Shown: positions 34,828 to 44,047 of the stretch, piece after piece
How the letters are laid out: every line of letters begins with the position of its first letter
Numbering within the stretch: position 1 is the stretch's first letter
Assembly (NCBI RefSeq): GCF_002067135.1
Contig: NZ_CP020105.1
Coordinates: 806,001-870,000, forward strand
DNA: 64,000 nt
Origin: Spirosoma rigui
GTDB lineage: Bacteria; Bacteroidota; Bacteroidia; Cytophagales; Spirosomataceae
Reading direction: 5' to 3'
Notes under the pieces: model-generated
Seen by the model: the letters and a program-made list of their open reading frames with translations, nothing else
What the model was told of the DNA's origin: nothing
Databases searched by the model: none
Position numbers and translations under genes: made by a program

Positions 34828-37800
34828 TTAGTTCAGAAGTTCATCAAACGTCAGACTGATGTAGTACATCGAGCCGACACTAGGGTTACCCCATGACTGT
34901 GTGTACAGTTTGCCCGTTAAGTTGGTGCCTCCAAGCTTAACAATTGATTTCAAACCTGACAGCTTTTTGCTGATTTGAGCGTCGAGGGTGCTGTAAGCTG
35001 GGATGATTGTCTGCTTGCGAGCGGTAGCTTCGGTATTGGCGAAACTCGCTTCCCACAGAAACGCATCTTGAGCGCGGTAAACAATATTGAAACCAAATCC
35101 ACTACGCGCCACATTACGGTTGCCAAATGACAGGTTGTACCGGTACTTGGGTGTGTTGAAGAACGTAACAAAGCCCGCTGGAATCTTGTCCTGGTCGACC
35201 AGAAAGTTAGACGATACGTTTGCCCCGACGGTGTAATTACCCGGGAGCACATAATCGGCACCAATAGCCCAGCCAGCGTTTTTCAACTGCGTTGGCGAGT
35301 TTACCGGATATGAATAAACGTTCCGCGCGGAGCCATTGATTAATTGTAAGGTCGAGACGGGATCGGTTAACAAAACCGGACTTTTGCCCTGAACAACAAC
35401 CTGGCTACCCAAGAAATTCAGGAACCGGTTGTAGTAATAGTAGGCGTCTATAAACAACCGGTTACCCAGTAATCCTTTGTAACCTACCTCATAGGTTTCT
35501 ACCCGCTCAGGATCGTACCCTGGATCTGGTGCCTGTTTTAGCTGAGCAAGCGCTTGTGGCAGCGCGGCTGAACCGCCCTGCTGCAACGCGGCACCAAAGG
35601 CCTGTACAGACTGAAGTGTGTAGACCGGACTGCCACTAAAATTGTACCGCTGCTTGAGGAAAGGCAGTCCTCCGATCAGGCGAGCGGAAGGGGTGTTAAG
35701 ATCAATATATTGATCCTGCGTAGTTGGAATACGGAAACCCCGCTGGAACGACGCCCGGAAGTTATGATCTTTTGCTACGGTCAGTACGGCCGAAAGACGA
35801 GGGCTTATTTGTGCTTTGAAATTTTGGTTTTTGTCGTACCGGACGGATCCCGTTAGCTTCAGCACGTTGGCTAGTGTCTTCGATGCCTGTGCATAAGCCC
35901 CATACTCGTCAATATTAAACTCCTTACCAGCTTCATCACGGGCAAAAAGGGTACCGCCCGAGTTTAATGCATACCGCCGGAAATTGCTGCCAACAATTAA
36001 CTCCACTGTTTTAGGGTCGATCTGCTTGCTGAAGTTGTACATAAACTCGGCATGGTACAGGTTGGTTTTGTCCAGAAACCGCGCCCCTACACCCGTAGCA
36101 TCACCAGGAATTGGCTTTGCCGCAACCGTCTCCAGTGCTCTCTGAAACTCGGGAGAGCCTGGCAATAACCGGCCCTGGTCGGCCGTACCGCGTGCTTGGT
36201 CCAATAGTGCCTGTTGCTGGCTGTTAATATAGGTCTGAGCACCTGCGAGGGCAGCACCGGGAGCCTGACCTGCGCCAAGGGCGGTCAAGTAAGCACCCGC
36301 ATACCCTAGGAGAGCATTCTGGGCGTAGGTCCCGAAGTAAGTGGGAAACCACTTGGCTACGCTACCACTCCAGGCTTCATTAATGCCCTGACCTAGCGTT
36401 GCCGTCGCATAGGAATTACCCGATCGCTCCTGAGTTGTATACGCCCGCACGAAGAAGTTGGACCCCCGCAATTCAAGCTTGTATTGACCCAGTTGGAACC
36501 CTTTGATGTAATACCGGTCGGCACCTGTATACACGGTTGTACCAGTGCCCCAGTTAGCCTGAGCAATTGCTTCTACGTTCTCGTTCAGGCGGTAGTGCAG
36601 GGCACCGTTCAGTTTTAGATTGGTAGCGTTGTAATTGACCAGATCATTCTCCTGATAGCCCGTCCGTGAAATGTTGATGTTTGGAATAATGTTATTGAAG
36701 ATTTGCTGGGGCGTCAGGCCTGTCAGTTGGGGTAGGGTTCTATTACCCGCCTGCGGAATCTGGGTAGTAGCGATGGCCCCTAAAATTGCCGAGGTACCAT
36801 TGGCACCCGTTCCTGGCTGCCCATTACCGTAGAGACTGGAATAGAGATTAGCGCTGGCATCACCGTAAATATTAATACCGTCATAACCGGGGTTGTTAGC
36901 GCGGGTACCTGTTTCCAGCGTTTTGCCGTTCGAAAATCCTTGGTCGCGGTAGTCAGTTGCCTGCCAGTCATTCGCTTTCAGGTAGGAGACACCTACCTTT
37001 ACCGCGAACTTATTGTTAAACGCCTTGGCATAGCGGAAAGCAGCATCATAGAAAGGGGTCGTTGCTGTTGTCCGATTGCTGGCGTGCATAGCCCCTACTT
37101 TCGTATAGGCGCTCAGGCCCTGATACAAAAAAGGACTTTTTGAAGTCATCAGTAGCAGTCCATTGATTGCGTTAGGCCCGTAAAGTGCCGAAGCGGCACC
37201 GGGAAGCAATTCAACACTTTCCAGATCAAGTTCTGAAACCCCAGCCAGGTTACCAACCGAGAAATTAAGCCCGGGAGCCTGGTTGTCCATACCGTCCAGC
37301 AATTGAACGACGCGTGTATTACCGTTTGAACCAAAGCCCCGCACGTTGACCGATTTAAACGTCAGACTCTGTGTGCTCATATCTACTCCTTTGATGTTTT
37401 GCAAAGCATCATAGAACGTAGCACCGGGTGTAGACTGGAACGAACGAACATCCAGACGCTCCACCGATACCGGTGACTTGAGTACACTTTCCTCTACACG
37501 GGAGGCTGAAACGACAATTTCCTGGCCGACCGTTACCTGCTCTTTGAGACTAACCTCAATCGTATTCTGGGCTCGGTCAATCACGAACTCCTGTCCCTGA
37601 AAACCAACCCCCGTAACGACGAGGGTGAATGGGCGCTCCGTATTGGTTGTCAGGGCGAAATTGCCTTTCGTGTCAGTAATGGTACCAATCACTTTTCCCT
37701 TGACGGCGATACTGATTCCGGCCAGCGTCTCTTTATTCGCGTCGGCGGTCACCTTTCCAACAATCCGGGTTTGTGCCATAGCGGTAAAGCTTACCAGCCC

Positions 37801-37845
37801 AAAAAACCAGATGAAAAGTGTTCTTGAAGTAATAGTTTTTCGCAT
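34828..37845 (-). CDS. TonB-dependent receptor with carboxypeptidase-regulatory-like domain
   Basis: This 1005-residue outer-membrane receptor has a signal peptide (MRKTITSRTLFIWFFGLVSF then TAMAQ). A CarboxypepD_reg-like domain follows (VGKVTADANKETLAGISIAV), then a plug (VVSASRVEESVLKSPVSVERL, VNVRGFGSNGNTRVVQLLDG, ELLPGAASALYGPNAINGLL) and a beta-barrel ending FDELLN. The plug lacks the SusC signature and no susD is adjacent, so it belongs with classic TonB receptors. A long insertion in the barrel (near bases 36090-36450) is rich in Ala, Gln and Gly. It appears monocistronic, with a candidate promoter at 37896-37928. The ligand is unknown; no siderophore or vitamin gene is nearby. Confidence 0.93.
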   Translation of the reverse strand: MRKTITSRTLFIWFFGLVSFTAMAQTRIVGKVTADANKETLAGISIAVKGKVIGTITDTKGNFALTTNTERPFTLVVTGVGFQGQEFVIDRAQNTIEVSLKEQVTVGQEIVVSASRVEESVLKSPVSVERLDVRSFQSTPGATFYDALQNIKGVDMSTQSLTFKSVNVRGFGSNGNTRVVQLLDGMDNQAPGLNFSVGNLAGVSELDLESVELLPGAASALYGPNAINGLLLMTSKSPFLYQGLSAYTKVGAMHASNRTTATTPFYDAAFRYAKAFNNKFAVKVGVSYLKANDWQATDYRDQGFSNGKTLETGTRANNPGYDGINIYGDASANLYSSLYGNGQPGTGANGTSAILGAIATTQIPQAGNRTLPQLTGLTPQQIFNNIIPNINISRTGYQENDLVNYNATNLKLNGALHYRLNENVEAIAQANWGTGTTVYTGADRYYIKGFQLGQYKLELRGSNFFVRAYTTQERSGNSYATATLGQGINEAWSGSVAKWFPTYFGTYAQNALLGYAGAYLTALGAGQAPGAALAGAQTYINSQQQALLDQARGTADQGRLLPGSPEFQRALETVAAKPIPGDATGVGARFLDKTNLYHAEFMYNFSKQIDPKTVELIVGSNFRRYALNSGGTLFARDEAGKEFNIDEYGAYAQASKTLANVLKLTGSVRYDKNQNFKAQISPRLSAVLTVAKDHNFRASFQRGFRIPTTQDQYIDLNTPSARLIGGLPFLKQRYNFSGSPVYTLQSVQAFGAALQQGGSAALPQALAQLKQAPDPGYDPERVETYEVGYKGLLGNRLFIDAYYYYNRFLNFLGSQVVVQGKSPVLLTDPVSTLQLINGSARNVYSYPVNSPTQLKNAGWAIGADYVLPGNYTVGANVSSNFLVDQDKIPAGFVTFFNTPKYRYNLSFGNRNVARSGFGFNIVYRAQDAFLWEASFANTEATARKQTIIPAYSTLDAQISKKLSGLKSIVKLGGTNLTGKLYTQSWGNPSVGSMYYISLTFDELLN

Positions 37846-38295
37846 AGGTGGTTACAATTAATCCTTCTATTTTGTACGTTTAGTACTTTATGATCTAAAC
37901 ATACGGATAAGCATAAGTTTTGTGCAAAAAAATCTTCTTATTAATAAATTTATTTAATTCAATAAAAATACAACCATTTGATTTTCAAATACTTGTTTAG
38001 TAAACCTCGGGTTACATATAAACAAAAAGCTCTACGAGGTTTCATTTTAGCTGTTTATATGATTATGACGTGTTTTATATGAATAGAAACACCTGTCTTT
38101 ACTGATGATATACCACTACTCCTCTCTTTACCGCAACCGGGCATGCCCAAGCCACATGACTAATGAAATTCATCGATGAGACCGATTTTGGCTGGCTTGT
38201 TATCAGTAGACTGCAAATATTTTATGCTACATAGTAAATTGATTAAAGCCGTGTCTTTTCCGGACAAACATCTCTTAGCCACTATCTTCTCGGAT
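37846..38295. other. 450-base AT-rich spacer between divergent genes
   Basis: No gene is supported. The left half is strongly AT-rich and contains the candidate promoter of the TonB receptor. The short inverted repeat ATTTG/CAAAT at 37976-37990 is too small to interpret. The right half leads into the oxidoreductase gene; an in-frame extension of that gene back to 38176 is unlikely, because it would place the Tat signal 40 residues inside the protein. Confidence 0.6.
37896..37928 (-). promoter_or_regulatory. Candidate Bacteroidota promoter for the TonB receptor gene
   Basis: On the minus strand TTTG is followed after 21 bases by TATGTTTA, a seven-of-eight match to the TAnnTTTG -7 element. Transcription would start near 37892, about 47 bases before the ATG. 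Motif match only. Confidence 0.4.
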
Positions 38296-39654
38296 ATGAA
38301 AAACGATTCAAACCAAGACCGGCGGGGCTTCCTGAAAGCATCCGGACTGCTAACGGGCGGTGCCCTGCTAAGCAGCTTACCTGGTGTTGCCATGCCATTT
38401 GGCTCGAAAGCGGCAGGCTACCACTTCTCAGCCAATGATACCATCAAAGTGGCACTCATTGGCTGCGGTGGACGCGGCACGGGAGCGGCTCAACAAGCGC
38501 TCAATACCAAACAGAACGTCAAAATAGTGGCACTGGCCGACGCCTATCGCGACCGGCTGGACGACGCCTATAAAGCGCTTACGGAACGGGGTGCCAAAGC
38601 GGCTGATGGTACGCCCAAAGTAGACGTTCCGGAAGATCATAAGTTTGTTGGATTCGATGCCTACAAACAGGCCATGGCCCTGGCCGATGTCGTTATTCTG
38701 GCCACTCCCCCCGGTTTCCGCCCTAGCCACTTTGAAGAAGCCGTTCGGCAGAACAAGCAGGTATTCATGGAGAAGCCCGTAGCTACGGATGCCCCTGGCG
38801 TTCGGCGGGTACTGGCGGCAGCCGAAGAAGCCAAAAAGAAGAAACTGAACGTAGTCGTCGGACTACAACGGCGCTACCAGCCCAACTACCGCGAAATGAT
38901 CAAGCGTATCCACGACGGAGCGCTGGGCGATATTGTGGGTGGGTCAGTATACTGGGTGAGCGGTGGCGTCTGGCAGAAGCCGCGTAAACCCAACCAGACC
39001 GAAATGGACTACCAGATGCGCAACTGGTATTATTTCAACTGGCTCTGTGGCGATCATATCAACGAGCAACACGTCCACAACATCGACGTAGCCAACTGGG
39101 TCAAAGACAGCTATCCGGTCTCCTGCCAGGGAACGGGCGGGCGGCAAGTTCGCACCGGTAAAGACTACGGCGAGATCTTCGACCACCATATTGTTGATTA
39201 CCTCTACGCCGACGGCACCACCATCAATAGCCAGTGCCGCCATTACGAAGGCACCTACAGCAAGGTGGACGAGATGTTCCAGGGTACCAAAGGTAAAGTC
39301 GACTCATTTGGCCAGAAAAGCGCACTCCTGGCTTACAAAGGAGCGCCTATCTACGTCCATAACGGTAAAAATGATGGTAACCCGTACCAGATCGAGCACG
39401 ACGAGCTGTTCGATGCAATTGCCAAGGGCGAGTACAAATTCGCCGATGCCGAGCGGGTTGCCAAAAGTACAATGACCGCAATCATGGGCCGGATGGCAAC
39501 GTATTCGGGTAAAGTGGTGAAGTGGGACGAGGCTTTGAATTCGCAGATCGATCTCTTCCCGGATAAACTCGCCTGGGATGCCATGCCCAAGAGCCTGCCC
39601 GACGCAAATGGTCTGTACCAGATTGCAGTACCGGGAAAAACGATAACGGTATAA
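38296..39654 (+). CDS. Tat-exported Gfo/Idh/MocA family oxidoreductase
   Basis: This encodes 452 residues from the ATG at 38296, which places a twin-arginine signal at the N-terminus (QDRRGFLKASGLLTGGALL). The nucleotide-binding fold follows with GCGGRGTGAA at about 55-64, and then the family's EKP motif in FMEKPVATDAPG. The C-terminal domain carries NWYYFNWLCGDHINEQHVHN-like residues, typical of secreted Bacteroidota members. The enzyme likely carries NAD(P) bound before export and acts on a sugar or cyclitol in the periplasm; the substrate is unknown. It is transcribed alone and ends at a strong hairpin that lies partly in the 3' end of the convergent apbE gene. Confidence 0.92.
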   Translation: MKNDSNQDRRGFLKASGLLTGGALLSSLPGVAMPFGSKAAGYHFSANDTIKVALIGCGGRGTGAAQQALNTKQNVKIVALADAYRDRLDDAYKALTERGAKAADGTPKVDVPEDHKFVGFDAYKQAMALADVVILATPPGFRPSHFEEAVRQNKQVFMEKPVATDAPGVRRVLAAAEEAKKKKLNVVVGLQRRYQPNYREMIKRIHDGALGDIVGGSVYWVSGGVWQKPRKPNQTEMDYQMRNWYYFNWLCGDHINEQHVHNIDVANWVKDSYPVSCQGTGGRQVRTGKDYGEIFDHHIVDYLYADGTTINSQCRHYEGTYSKVDEMFQGTKGKVDSFGQKSALLAYKGAPIYVHNGKNDGNPYQIEHDELFDAIAKGEYKFADAERVAKSTMTAIMGRMATYSGKVVKWDEALNSQIDLFPDKLAWDAMPKSLPDANGLYQIAVPGKTITV

Positions 39655-39698
39655 TATAAACGCTATAAACCACTGCGTCAGACTGTTGCTTTGCCTGG

Positions 39699-40688
39699 TT
39701 ATGGAAACGGGGCCGACTGCCATTTACGGAGTCGGCCCCGTTTGTTTTCCACGATCAGTACCTTCACACCGGGAAAATGACGTAGTAGGCGACGACTTTT
39801 GTGCCACCAGAACGGCCAGCTGCGGGCTACGCTGAAGACTTTGGTCAGCGCATCGGCCCGGTAACCATCGGGAGCCAGCACGGTAACCCGCACAAAATGA
39901 CGCAGTCCCAGACCCGAGCGCGGATTCATAATGTGTGAATAGCGTCGGCCCCGGTAATCGAGGTGACGGTACACGTCGCCCGAAGTGGTAATAGCCGCGT
40001 TGTGGAGCGTAATCACGGCCGAGTCCAGGGCCACCGTCCAGTTACCATCGCCCGCCAACACATCACCCCCAATATCCATCACGAAAGCATTGACGCCCAG
40101 CCTGCGCAGTAGCCGGGCTGCTTCGTCGGTGGCAAACCCCTGCCCTATCCCTCCCACGTCCAGCCGCATACCGGGACGTAGCAGTTTGACCGACCGGGTA
40201 ACGCTATCCAGCAGCATATACCGGTAGCCCACCGCCCGGTGCGCCTGTCGTCGTACCGTAGCTGATGGAAACTCTCCCCGCCGAACGGCCCGGCGCCACA
40301 GGAGCGACAATGGGCCAATAGTTGGATCAAAGCGTCCCTTCGACTGCTGGGCAATAGTTTTTGCTTTTTGCAGTACGGCAAACAGATCGGGTGAGACGCG
40401 GACCCACCGGTTCTGCCCACTCGTTTCCGACAGCCGGTTAATTTCTGACCCATCCATGTAATCGCTCATGACCTGGTTCAGTGAGTCCATCCGGGCGTTG
40501 ACGGCACTATTGACCCGGTAAGCGGTCAGGCTGTCGGGCGCAAAAAATGTCAGGGTAAACTGCGTACCCATCAGGCCCCGGCGGAACGAAAACCGGGCCG
40601 TATCGGGTTGCGCAATCACCAGTCCTGGTATCAGCAGTATGGCCAGGAACAGGCGAATCAGAAAATGTACGGAGAAACGAACGTTCAA
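39699..40688 (-). CDS. apbE: FAD:protein FMN transferase
   Basis: This 329-residue enzyme covalently attaches FMN to a Thr of extracytoplasmic flavoproteins such as NqrB/NqrC or RnfG. I chose the TTG at 40688 because it gives a clear signal peptide (MNVRFSVHFLIRLFLAILLI, cleavage after VIAQ); the longer frame to 40823 would overlap the divergent small gene. Family motifs are present: RRGLMGTQFTLTFF near the start, DPTIGPLSLLWRRA, DVGGIGQGFATDEAARLL, FVMDIGGDVLAGDG, and the magnesium/FMN motif YSHIMNPRSG. No flavoprotein target is encoded nearby. The last codons overlap the terminator hairpin of the convergent oxidoreductase gene. Confidence 0.9.
   Translation of the reverse strand: MNVRFSVHFLIRLFLAILLIPGLVIAQPDTARFSFRRGLMGTQFTLTFFAPDSLTAYRVNSAVNARMDSLNQVMSDYMDGSEINRLSETSGQNRWVRVSPDLFAVLQKAKTIAQQSKGRFDPTIGPLSLLWRRAVRRGEFPSATVRRQAHRAVGYRYMLLDSVTRSVKLLRPGMRLDVGGIGQGFATDEAARLLRRLGVNAFVMDIGGDVLAGDGNWTVALDSAVITLHNAAITTSGDVYRHLDYRGRRYSHIMNPRSGLGLRHFVRVTVLAPDGYRADALTKVFSVARSWPFWWHKSRRLLRHFPGVKVLIVENKRGRLRKWQSAPFP
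39705..39743 (+). terminator. Rho-independent terminator after the oxidoreductase gene
   Basis: AAACGGGGCCGACT (39705-39718) pairs perfectly with AGTCGGCCCCGTTT (39730-39743), followed by GTTTTCC. It ends the plus-strand gene that stops at 39654 and overlaps the last codons of apbE. The core AAACGGGGCCGA is the same as in the terminator at 55601-55634. Confidence 0.8.
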
Positions 40689-40727
40689 AATCGTTGAGCG
40701 AGTCAGTCTTACCGAATCGGCGAAACA

Positions 40728-40931
40728 ATGGTTACGATCAAGAATAAATTTATACTGCTGGCGGCTTTCTTCTGGTTGTCGGGCCTGGCCCTGACGGGTT
40801 TGGGTGCGTATGGAAAAAACCATCAGTGGGAAGCCACGGGTACGCTACTGACCCTTGGTATTTCGGCGCAGGCTATCGGCTTCGGCTTTCTGGGCTTCGC
40901 CATCATGCAGGCTGTTTTCCGAAAGAAATAG
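40728..40931 (+). CDS. Small two-helix membrane protein
   Basis: This 67-residue protein has two hydrophobic helices, FILLAAFFWLSGLALTGLG and TLLTLGISAQAIGFGFLG, joined by a short polar turn with GKNHQWEATG, and a basic C-terminus (VFRKK). It was not assigned to a family, though the look is like the small GldL/SdpI-type helical hairpins of Bacteroidota. Its start lies only 39 bases from the proposed divergent TTG start of apbE, so the two share a very compact control region. Amino-acid composition and a good start context make it a likely real gene. Confidence 0.7.
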   Translation: MVTIKNKFILLAAFFWLSGLALTGLGAYGKNHQWEATGTLLTLGISAQAIGFGFLGFAIMQAVFRKK

Positions 40932-41042
40932 AACAGCGATAGCACGCGGACTTTTACAACTGGGAACCGAAGTTATGATCTGTTAATCGTCAGTAGAAAT
41001 CATAATTCCTCGTAGCAGTCACAAAAATCCGCGTTCGGCTGT

Positions 41043-42137
41043 CTACACCCGCGCCAGCTTGTTACGCAGGTACATGTCGGCCAGCACCAGGGCGGCCATG
41101 GCCTCCACGATGGGTACCGCACGGGGTACCACGCAGGGATCGTGCCGGCCTTTGCCCGAAACCGTTACCGGATCACCGTTAACATCGACGCTATCCTGAT
41201 CCTGCATGATGGTGGCTACGGGCTTGAAGGCCGTTCGGAAGTAAATATCCTCGCCATTGCTGATACCGCCCTGAATACCGCCCGACTGGTTGGTTCTGGT
41301 ACGGACCCGGCCCGGCTCCGACCCGGCTCCGGCTTCAATATAAAACTCGTCGTTGTGTTCGGAACCCAGTTGCTCTACCCCGGCAAAGCCGCTGCCGTAC
41401 TCAAACCCTTTCACGGCGTTGATGCTGAGCATGGCTTTACCCAGCTCGGCATGTAGCTTATCGAAAACCGGTTCGCCCCAGCCAACCGGTGCTCCGCTAA
41501 CTACACAATCGACGATACCGCCAATGGAGTCGCCCCGTTTACGGATATCATCGATGTGTTGAAACATCCGTTCCGCAGTTTCCGGGTCGGGGCAGCGAAC
41601 GGCATTATCTTCGGCCAGCCCCAGGTCTAATTCGGTATAGGCTTTACCCAGCTTCAGCGTTCCTACCTGCGATACGTAGGCACGGATCTGAACGCCCTGT
41701 TGCGCCAGCAGGAGTTTAGCAACGGCACCGGCAGCCACACGAGCGGCCGTTTCCCGGGCCGATGACCGGCCGCCCCCCCGGTAATCGCGGGAGCCATACT
41801 TGGCCTGGTAGGTGTAGTCGGCGTGCGACGGCCGGAATTGCTGGGCAATATGACCATAATCCTTGCTACGCTGATCGGTATTGCGGATGAGGAGCGCAAT
41901 GGGCGTTCCCTGCGTTTGCCCTTCAAACACGCCCGACAGCACCTCGAATTCGTCGGCCTCGCGCCGTTGGGTGGTTATACGCGACTGTCCGGGTTTGCGC
42001 CGGGCCAGTTCCTGCTGAATAAAATCGGTGTCGAACGGTAAACCGGCGGGGCACCCGTCAATGATGACGCCGATTCCCGGCCCGTGCGATTCGCCAAAGG
42101 TGGAAATCTTGAATATTGTTCCGTACGTACTGCTCAT
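41043..42137 (-). CDS. aroC: Chorismate synthase
   Basis: This 364-residue enzyme converts 5-enolpyruvylshikimate-3-phosphate to chorismate, the last shikimate-pathway step, using reduced FMN. I chose the ATG at 42137 ([19 protein letters not shown]), since family members begin this way; the frame is open to 42230. Signature segments are visible: [45 protein letters not shown] and [13 protein letters not shown], with RHDPC.VPRAVP.VEAM at the end, all as in active enzymes. It follows batD by 73 bases on the same strand and could be co-transcribed with it; no other aromatic-pathway gene is nearby. Confidence 0.97.
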   Translation of the reverse strand: MSSTYGTIFKISTFGESHGPGIGVIIDGCPAGLPFDTDFIQQELARRKPGQSRITTQRREADEFEVLSGVFEGQTQGTPIALLIRNTDQRSKDYGHIAQQFRPSHADYTYQAKYGSRDYRGGGRSSARETAARVAAGAVAKLLLAQQGVQIRAYVSQVGTLKLGKAYTELDLGLAEDNAVRCPDPETAERMFQHIDDIRKRGDSIGGIVDCVVSGAPVGWGEPVFDKLHAELGKAMLSINAVKGFEYGSGFAGVEQLGSEHNDEFYIEAGAGSEPGRVRTRTNQSGGIQGGISNGEDIYFRTAFKPVATIMQDQDSVDVNGDPVTVSGKGRHDPCVVPRAVPIVEAMAALVLADMYLRNKLARV

Positions 42138-42210
42138 GCGACTAGCTACAACTGGTAAAGCGAAATGATAGTAGAACCTTCCCGATTTTCGCACCGGGCG
42201 GGTCGTTCTT

Positions 42211-43653
42211 TCATTTCTTAAAGAATACAAAGATCATCCCCAACAGCATTAATACAATCAATACGTTGGCAATGGCACGAATCAAAACCGGAATACTAAC
42301 GGGTTGCTGCGTACTGTCAAGCGACTCGATGCCGGTGTAGAGTGACATACCCGAGGGTGACGCCGGGGCAGCCTCGTCGCCAACGCCCGTACCCGACGCC
42401 GGGGCCGATGCATCAGCTATAGCAGCCGCTTTTGCCCCGCCGGCCTCCACCCAAAGACGGGGCCGCAGGGTATCATACCGGCTGCTTTGCGGATCGAAAA
42501 AGATCCACTGAAAATGATCGGCCAGCTGAATTCTGCCGTTCTGCCGGGGTACAACGAAATAGGTGAACGTTTTCTGACCACTTACCTGGTTACCCCCGTG
42601 CCTGATCGTGTGCCGCTCTTTAGGCGGGAACAAGTCGACATTGGTCGGTGCGGGAGACTCGGTCGGTGCGGGCAGCGTGGCAATGTTTCCCACCCCCTCA
42701 ATCGTGAAACTGTACCGGACGCTTTCCCCTACCTTCACCCGCTGCCGGTCCAGTTGCTCGTTCAGGTGAAACGACCCAACGGCCACCTGCCCCCGCAGCG
42801 GATGAGGGGGCAGGCCCCGCACCGTAACTGCCAGGGGTTTACTGGCAAAAGCGACGGTTTCGGTCTGGGGAGAAGGCGGACCAATAACGGGACGGGGCCG
42901 GGTGAGGCTAAGCGTTACAGCTGGGATGGTCAGGGTGCGGGCTGCGAGCGGGTAAAACACCGACTGGTAGAGCTGAATCTCCCGAAACTTACGCCCGTTG
43001 ATAACGACCGCTATGGGTCGCAAATCATTGATCGGCCGATTTTCTTCCCATACATTAGCCGGACGTATTTTTTTGATGATGGTTTGTAACTGGCGATCAA
43101 GGGCGGTAAAATTAAGTACGTATGGGTAGTTGTCGGCCACAAAGAATGATAGCGTCAACCCCACTCCTTCGCCGGTATAAATAGTAGATCTGGAAGCCCG
43201 CAGCGACAGGAAAGCGGCTCCATCGGCGGGCGGCAGGGGGGCCGGAGACGCTGCTGCTGCTGCCGCCGACGGTCGAACGATTAAAACAGCGCCTTCTGAT
43301 TTGATCGTTTCGCCATTTACCGTAATTGCGAACGGAGCCAACAGGAAACGACCGGGGCCCCGCGCCTGATAATTCTGAGTAATAACTTGATTTACAGCAT
43401 TTTTATCACCTATATTAGGCGAAGTAACGCTAGTCAGAATTCCCTTTTTGGTAAAACCCGGTATGTCGGGAAACGTTAAGATAGGTCGCGTATCGCTAGC
43501 CGCAATTGTTACCGAAATGGTAAAAGGCCGTTCAATCGGAAAAGAAGCCGGGCCCAATTCGATAGATGCAACATTATCAGCCACTTGTCCGAACGAAATC
43601 GTTTGGCAACAAATAAATAATACAAGAAATTTGCGGAATACTGCAAGCATCAT
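42211..43653 (-). CDS. batD: BatD-like (oxygen-tolerance) membrane protein
   Basis: This 480-residue protein has a signal peptide ([14 protein letters not shown]) and a large periplasmic part made of beta-rich repeats. The N-terminal domain carries PFTISVTIA and [13 protein letters not shown], and later motifs include [13 protein letters not shown], the typical BatD stretch before the final domain. A C-terminal helix follows ([21 protein letters not shown]). An Ala/Pro/Ser-rich loop ([17 protein letters not shown]) interrupts the middle. BatD proteins usually sit with batA/batB and a MoxR ATPase in Bacteroidota; here none of those is present, so this is an isolated copy. A second ATG one codon downstream (43650) is equally possible as start. 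Confidence 0.85.
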   Translation of the reverse strand: MMLAVFRKFLVLFICCQTISFGQVADNVASIELGPASFPIERPFTISVTIAASDTRPILTFPDIPGFTKKGILTSVTSPNIGDKNAVNQVITQNYQARGPGRFLLAPFAITVNGETIKSEGAVLIVRPSAAAAAASPAPLPPADGAAFLSLRASRSTIYTGEGVGLTLSFFVADNYPYVLNFTALDRQLQTIIKKIRPANVWEENRPINDLRPIAVVINGRKFREIQLYQSVFYPLAARTLTIPAVTLSLTRPRPVIGPPSPQTETVAFASKPLAVTVRGLPPHPLRGQVAVGSFHLNEQLDRQRVKVGESVRYSFTIEGVGNIATLPAPTESPAPTNVDLFPPKERHTIRHGGNQVSGQKTFTYFVVPRQNGRIQLADHFQWIFFDPQSSRYDTLRPRLWVEAGGAKAAAIADASAPASGTGVGDEAAPASPSGMSLYTGIESLDSTQQPVSIPVLIRAIANVLIVLMLLGMIFVFFKK

Positions 43654-43771
43654 TGTTATTTTGTGGCAACAATTAATATCGTAAGCCGTTACATCTTTTA
43701 TACGGAATAGTAACGGATATCAAGTCCCTAACTCTATCTCTCTGCTTGTTTAACCAAAAAAATAATTCCTC

Positions 43772-43975
43772 ATGCTTTCGATGCTTGAATACATCAAAAC
43801 CATCCTTCAGAAGGTGAGTTTCGATAAGGCGCTATTCGAAAAAGAACTGGCCAAGGCGATCAAGATGCTTATTCCTGATGAAGTGAAGCAGCTCAAGCGG
43901 TGGTGTTATGCTCAATTCGGCAAAATGTATCGAGTAGTCCTGAACCGCTGTTTCGCGCGGGTTCGGTTCACATAA
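43772..43975 (+). CDS. Short helical protein of unknown function
   Basis: This encodes 67 residues (64 if translation starts at the ATG at 43781, MLEYIKTILQ). The sequence is amphipathic and Lys/Glu-rich (SFDKALFEKELAKAIKMLIP, DEVKQLKRWCYAQFG), predicted helical, cytoplasmic, with a basic C-terminus. It resembles short proteins I associate with Cytophagales genomes, but no function is known to me. A strong terminator (44005-44031) follows 29 bases after the stop, which supports a real transcription unit. It lies between the divergent batD and the convergent hydrolase gene. Confidence 0.7.
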   Translation: MLSMLEYIKTILQKVSFDKALFEKELAKAIKMLIPDEVKQLKRWCYAQFGKMYRVVLNRCFARVRFT

Positions 43976-44004
43976 CGTCATTACCCTTCCTTTTTGAATG
44001 TACT

Positions 44005-44031
44005 AACCCGGCTTCTCAGCCGGGTTTTTTT
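44005..44031 (+). terminator. Rho-independent terminator
   Basis: AACCCGGCT (44005-44013), loop TCTC, AGCCGGGTT (44018-44026), then five more T. A classic strong terminator for the short gene ending at 43975. Confidence 0.9.
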
Positions 44032-44047
44032 ATGACCAGTGGCCGGG

